NCBI GenBank assembly: GCA_036936605.1
Contig: JAUPFV010000005.1
Location: 126,102,453 to 126,166,452 of the forward strand
Source: Limnanthes douglasii subsp. nivea
Taxonomy: Eukaryota; Streptophyta; Magnoliopsida; Brassicales; Limnanthaceae
Length of the DNA stretch: 64,000 nt
Reading direction: 5' to 3'
This document shows, one piece after another, positions 58,531-64,000 of this stretch (positions within the stretch are counted from its first letter, which is position 1; each line of letters starts with the position of its first letter). Below the pieces are notes generated by a model. It was not told the DNA's origin, ran no database searches, and saw only the letters and a program-made list of their open reading frames with translations. Both the position numbers and the translations under genes were made by a program.

Positions 58531-61500
58531 TTATTCTAGATATAAGCTGAGGTGTTCAATATTCCATGGGTTCTTCAAAATTCTTCCATCTTTGTCTTAA
58601 AACCTATATATCCCAGGCTTAAGCTTTTCGGAGACCTCATAAGGGCCTTCCCAGTTCGGAGCCAACTTTCCGAACTGCTTTTCCTTAGTATGCAAGAAAA
58701 CCTTTCTCAAAACTTTATCCCCTAGTCGAAAATCCCTTCTCTTGATCTTGGAAGCAAATCCGCTCATCATCAAGCCTTGATAGTGGGTTGTTCTAAGATG
58801 AGCTTTAACCTTTCTTTCTTCTATTAAGTCCAACTAATTCCTAATTGCCATAGGAGTAATTTTGGACCCTGTATGATGGTAGGGTTGCTTCTATAGGAGT
58901 AATTGCATCCATCCCATACACTAAGGCAAAATGAGACTCTTGAGTAGCAGTTCTAGGAGTAGTTTGGTATGCCCACAACACTTCTTGCAAATATCTTGGC
59001 TACTTACTTGCAGCCCTTTCTAAATTCTTTTTTAAACCGGACAAAATGGTTATGTTAGCCACTTCAACTTGGTCATTTTCTTGTGGGTAGAAAGGAGAAG
59101 AGAAGCAATGCTGAATGCCCCTGAAGGCACAAAAACTCTCCATATCCTTGTTATCAAATTGTGGCCCGTTATCTGTGGTTATCTTTTGTGGAACTCCAAA
59201 TCTGCAACAAATGTTGGACAAGATAAATTTTAGAACAGCTTTTGAAGTGGTTCATGCCAGGAGAGCTGCTTCTATACACTTTGAGTAATAATCAATGGCT
59301 ACAACAATAGTCCTGCATCCTCCGGACGTCATTGGTAGAGGCCAAACTAAATCCGATCCCCAACAAGCAAAAGATATTGGCTCAGAAATAGACTCCATAG
59401 GTATTTCTGGGATATGAAGTTCGTTACCATACCTTTGGCATGGATCACATTTTTTCACCAATTCCTTAGCATCTGCCATTATTGATGGCCAATAGTATCC
59501 GGCTAATAAAACCCTATGAGTTAGAGTTCTATAACCACAGTGTGCCGATCCCTCTCTGTCGTGTAGTTCAGATAAAACAGTTTGGGATTCTTCCGCCCCC
59601 AAACATCGCAAGAGAGGTCTGCTGAAGGACTTTTTATACAACACTTCCTTTGTGATAAAAAAAACCACGGGCCTTATGCTTAATGTTTTTTGCCATGGCT
59701 TTATCTGAAGGCAAAGCCCCATCAAAAATGTATCGAAGGAGGGGAAATCTCCAATCTTTAGGTTGAACTACTTGTATACTCAAACTTTCTTCCTCTTCTT
59801 TGTTCTGATCTGATTGTATAGATGGGCATTCATGTATATGAATGCAAGGGTAGGACTCAGATTATGCTATGGTTGCTATGGAATCTGTCAGCGTATTTTC
59901 TGATCTAGGAATATGCTCATAGCGAACATTTTTGAAGTTGACTGCCACCTCTTTAAGAACGAATAAGTATTTGATTAGCTGTTTCTTCTTAGCCTCATAC
60001 TAACCTTGAGCTTGGTGGATAAGAAGCTGAGAATCACTCATCAATCTCACTCTTTTAGCCCCACATAGAAAAGCTAACTTAAGACCAACAATAGCCTCTT
60101 CATATTCAGACTCATTGTTAGAGGCCCTGATGCAAAGCATATAGCCCGGTATAGTTTATCACCATATGGAGAGGTTAAGAAAATTCCAGCCCCAAAACCC
60201 ATTGTGCTTGATCAACCATTTGCCCGAACAACCCACTCTTTTTAATTTTCTCCTCTGAAGCTTGTTTAGAACTTCTGTTCGAATGAAACCCTACCAAGAA
60301 ATTATCAACAGATTGAGCTTTGATAGCAGTTCGTGGGGAAAAATCAATGTCATAATCACCCAACTCCACTGACCACTTGGTCATCCTGCTTGATATGTCT
60401 GCTTTCTAAAGAACATTCTTTAGTGGAAAATATGTTCGGACGATGATGGAATGAGACTGAAAATACGTCCTCATTTTTCTGGCAGCAATCACTAAGGCTA
60501 GTGCCAGCTTTTCAAGCTTTAGGTACCTCTTCTCAGCATCTATCAGACTCTTGCTGATGTAGTATACCGGACGAGGGTAATTGTCCACCTCTCTTACCAA
60601 TACTGCACTTATAGCATATTCTGACACAGCCAAGTATACATAAAGTGTTTATCCTCCAACAGGCTTAAAAAGGGTTTTTGGTGAAGACAAGTACTTCTTT
60701 ATTTCATCAAAAGCCTGGCTGCATTGTGGAGACCAGTTGAAGTCTTTAGCACCTTTCAAGGTCTGAAAGAACGGGGCACATTTGTCCGAAGACCTTGAAA
60801 TGAAGCGATTTAAAGCAGCCAATCTTCCTGTCAGCCTCTGTACTTCTTTAATATTTTGAGGGGGGTCCATTTTTAATAGAGCATCGAGCTGGTTCGGATC
60901 AGGTTGTATCCCTTTTTCACTTATCACATAACCCAAAAACCTTCTGGGCTGCACCCCAAACACACATTTTTCTGGATTCAACTTTAAATTAACCTTTGTC
61001 AAGTTGGCAAAAGTTTCTTGAAGATCAGTTACGTGCAATTCTTCTTCTAAGCTTTTAATCATCATATCATCTATGTATACTTCCATATATCTTACAATAT
61101 GATCAACAAATGCTTTGTTCACCAACCTCTGATAAGTAGCCCCAACATTTTTCAACCCAAAAGGCATCACCTTGTAACAATGAAGACCCCTATCTGTAAC
61201 AAAGGTAGTGTGATCTTGGTCCTTCGGATCCACCTGTATCTGGTTATACCCAGAGAAGGCATCCATGAAAGACAATAACTTGTTTCCAGATGGCGAGTGC
61301 ACCAACTAATCTATCCGAGGGACTAGATAAAGATCTTTTGGGCAAGCTTTGTTGAGGTCAGTAAAATCGATACACATACGCCATTTTCCATTCTTTTTCT
61401 TAACTAACACTGGATTGGCAGTCCATAAAGGATACTTAAGCTCCTTTATGTGCCCCATCTTGGTAAGCCGGTTGACTTCTTGGACTATTACATCAACTTT

Positions 61501-62240
61501 TTCCTTTCAAAAAGCTCTCCTTTTTTGCACAATAGGTACAACATCACTCCGGATGGACAGCTTGTGTGATATAACACTTGCAGGCACTCCGATCGCATCA
61601 TCATTACACCAAGCAAAAACATGTTGGTGATCTGCCAAAAAGGACAACAACTTTATCTTCAACTCTGGTGCCATCTTGGAGCCAATTTTAACACTCCTAC
61701 CTTTAGCCAGAGTGTGGGTTTCAACTTCTTCAACTGGTATCAAAACACCAGGGGTCTCTCTGGGGTCATCAATCCCCAATAACTGCTAATCTTCATTAGC
61801 CCGGACTTCTCCCAAAGTTTTAGGAGCAAGTGCAGTTGCATAACAGTATCTTGCTCTATTTTGGCTACCCCAGACAACTCCCACTTGTCCTTGAACCGCA
61901 TACTTCAAACATTGATGGACTGTTGAGGCCACAACATGCATCCTAGGGAGCCAAGACCTCCCAAATATTGCATTGTAACATGTGGGGCAGTCTACCACAA
62001 CAAACAATACTCTGACTATCTTCTTGGAAGGGCCCTTGCCCAACAGTACATCCTCCTCAAATTCCCCGATTACATCCGCAGAGCTTCCTGTAAAGCCCAT
62101 AATAGTTTTGTTTGACCGTTGAATAACGACCGAATTTTTCATCTGCTTATAAGAACTAAAAAAGAGAATGTTGGCTGAGCTGCCAGGGTCAATCAAAATT
62201 CGTTTGATATCGTTACCCTAATAGATACTCCTATCACCAC
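58531..62240 (-). pseudogene. pol: Element D pol (PR-RT-RNH-aRNH-INT), broken
   Basis: Protease at about 62196-61800 keeps IDPGSSANILF (Pro replaces the active-site Thr) and CPTCYNAIFGRSWL. RT spans about 61700-60800, with YIDDM at 61080-61063 and SFMDAFSGYNQIQVDPKDQ; the frame is nearly open, with a stop at about 61305. RNase H lies at about 60740-60290 (VREVDNYPRPVYYISKSL). The archaeal-type RNase H (about 60250-59850) is frameshifted. INT spans about 59725-58900: HDREGSAHCGY, CDPCQRYGN, TTDNGPQFDNKD and QVEVANI are present. The GPY-type C-terminus ends at 58531. It is the best preserved pol of the window but still not intact. Confidence 0.94.
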
Positions 62241-64000
62241 AACATCCTCATGAGGCCCATCAATATCCCTTAGATCAACCTCATCAAAGACTATAAACGG
62301 AAAAGGAGTTTGTCACTGGTAGGAAGACATGCCCTCTTCCAACTGAGTAGCTAGATTATGAACGTGCCTCTTCCTCGATGAAGGAGTGGGTTCCGTCATG
62401 GTGTCCCCTCCAAAAATGGTAAGTGACTTAAAGAAACTAATGAGTCTGGACCGTTTTGACCTGTTCTGTTATGACCCCCACCTTATTACGAGTTGGGTCA
62501 GGTTCCAAATATTCTGAATCCACATTAAATCTTTCATGGATCACCATTGCCCCCTCCGAGTCGATGTTCCTCCGTTGTTCATAGGGCCTGTTCCCACTTA
62601 TTCTTTTGACATAGGAACCCATCTTGCCTCTTTTGATGAGATTTTGCACCTCTTGCTTTAAAGCCATGCAGTCTTTGGTGTTATTGCCAATATCATGATG
62701 ATACTGGCAACAAATAGTCTTACGACTTTGCCTGGGAGATTGAAGTGCTTCTGGCTTCCGAAAATGAACCTCATCTTTAGTCTTGTCATAAATGGTTGCC
62801 ACATTTTCTTTTAACTATGCAAACCACTTCGGTTGGACCCAAGGACCTCGTTTATTCCTGGACTACTGGCTCTGAGCTGGATTTGGGTAGGATTGAGTCT
62901 GTTTGGCCCTGTTGGACCCCTGCCCAGTTTCTTTGGCCTTGTACCCGGACTGATTTTGGTTTGGAGCTGCTGGGGAAAATCTCATCTATCTGTGTACGCT
63001 AGTCGTTTTAGTTTCATCCATGTTGATTTGCTTCCCCACCTGGTTTAACAAACCACCCCAGGTCATAGCCTTCTTCCTTGTCACTGAATTAACTAGATTC
63101 CCAGGGTTTAACCCTTGTCTTAAAGAAGCTATTGCTACTTACTCAAAGCAATCAGCTAACCCGTTTTTGGTATTTACGAACCGACTTATATAGTCTTTTA
63201 ATGACTCATTTGGTTCTTGGGCATAATGGATGATAGTATCTTCATTGCCCTTAACCTCTTTACTCCTTACAAACTGCTTTCGGAAGGCAACCCAAAATGT
63301 GTCAAAGTTTCTGATACAACCCTGAGGCAAACTATTGTACCATTTCAGAGCACTTCCCGTAAATGATTGGGAGAAAGCCCTACATAGAATTTTATCATCG
63401 TCATTAAAATTCATCATGAAGTTCTTGAACTGCTCCAGATGATTGTCCGGATCTTTACTTCCATCATACTTCTCCATTTTTGTACTATCAAATCTCTTGG
63501 GGAGGTTTCGGGACAGGATCTTGGCAGACAATGGTGATTGTCTCCAATTCCTGCTACGACTAAAGACTGTGTCTTTATTTGGTATTGCAAAAATACCTGG
63601 TTCATCATAGAAAGCAAAAGGATCAATCAGCAGATGATCCACATGCATATAACTATGGCTGTGAGATGACTCTTTGCCCAAATGTCTTTTAAGTCGCCCA
63701 TGCCTATCTCTCTTTCTTGAATACTTCTTAACTAACTTTTGCTTCTTCAAGGAACTCCCCTCATCACTTCTTGATGACAAAGACTCCTCAAGTTCAGCCT
63801 CGTTCGAAGAGCTATTGGAGGACTCAGAATCTGAACTTTCCACCGGCTTGGACCGGTGAGACTTCTGGGAACTGACATGGGTATTTTTTGTACTTAAAAT
63901 GAGGCTTTGTTGATGGATCATTCTCCCTAGAGTTGTCAGTATGGTGGATAGCTGACGCCTTTGACTTCTCCTTTAAACCTATTTCTGTTTTTTTAATGGC
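62241..64000 (-). pseudogene. gag: Element D gag (N-terminus beyond window)
   Basis: From the right edge, a polar Ser-rich region (HRSKPVESSDSESSNSSSNE) is followed by a basic stretch. An intact retrotransposon-gag core follows at about 63500-63150 (FDSTKMEKYDGSKDPDNHLE, FMMNFNDDDKILCRAFSQSF, NDTIIHY-like). A stop interrupts CFE|VAIASLRQGLNPG at 63139. The Tat zinc-finger variant CQYHHDIGNNTKDCMALK lies at about 62710-62655. Comparison with this copy reveals the capsid deletion of A. Confidence 0.92.

Larger units (their letters stand above)
54269..64000 (-). mobile_element. Tat-lineage Ty3/gypsy LTR retrotransposon D (5' end outside window)
   Basis: Reverse-oriented relative of A. From right to left the order is gag, PR, RT, RNase H, aRNH, INT, the 49-nt motif, the antisense gene (here on plus), the polypurine tract and the 3' LTR. 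Position 64000 corresponds to about 3005 of A, so roughly 570 bp (5' LTR, primer site and gag start) lie beyond the window. Its gag is more complete than that of A. It sits in a Copia relic; the left half of its target duplication should be CTTCT (54264-54268). Confidence 0.95.

Noticed and set aside
1..64000. tRNA, rRNA or snRNA genes
   Set aside because: No cloverleaf-like A/B box pairs or conserved RNA gene sequence noticed on reading; a tRNAscan run would be decisive.

Overview
The window looks like repeat-rich nuclear DNA from an angiosperm, most likely a eudicot; the species cannot be told from the sequence. It is AT-rich and consists almost entirely of transposable-element sequence in various stages of decay, with one clearly intact host gene. 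That gene is an intronless PADRE/DUF4228-type gene at 19570-20058. No rRNA, tRNA or CRISPR locus was recognised.

The dominant content is five related Ty3/gypsy LTR retrotransposons of the Tat (Ogre/Retand-like) lineage, named here A to E. A (2439-12564, +) is complete, with 376-bp LTRs and a perfect GTATA target duplication. B (23848-34193, +) and C (36552-46510, +) are complete but more decayed. D (54269 to beyond 64000, -) lacks only its 5' end, which lies outside the window. E is an old relic (about 794 to 14.5 kb) into whose antisense gene A has inserted. All gag and pol reading frames are broken. The order gag, PR, RT, RNase H, archaeal-type RNase H, INT is typical of Tat.

The most interesting system is a long gene (about 3 kb) lying between pol and the 3' LTR on the strand opposite to gag-pol. 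It encodes a protein with a disordered N-terminus, a domain resembling the Pfam 'putative gypsy type transposon' family (PF04195), a Lys-rich stretch, a coiled coil and an acidic tail. In all five elements the domain-encoding exon is followed at the equivalent place by a short GT-AG intron of 79-86 bp. In A-D a TATA box lies about 80-170 bp before the start, and A and D also share a palindromic G-box. This suggests an independently transcribed and spliced antisense gene. A 49-nt non-coding motif after the pol stop is also shared by A-D.

Layout: 1-280 minisatellite; 300-790 possible Copia LTR debris; 794-2433 E remains; 2439-12564 A; 12570-14.5 kb E remains; 14.6-17.7 kb AT-rich; 17.7-19.05 kb LINE ORF1 relic split by a foldback element; 19570-20058 host gene; 20.9-22.4 kb LINE RT relic on the minus strand; 23848-34193 B; 34425-35694 a 1.27-kb non-autonomous Mutator-like element rich in hairpins; 36552-46510 C; 46.9-49.15 kb MuDR transposase relic; 50051-51791 a 1.74-kb non-autonomous Mutator-like element with a perfect 9-bp target duplication; 52.7-54268 Copia gag/GAG-pre-integrase relic interrupted by D; 54269-64000 D.

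All positions were read by eye from the sequence, so ends of decayed regions are approximate. Family assignments rest on motif recognition, not on database searches.
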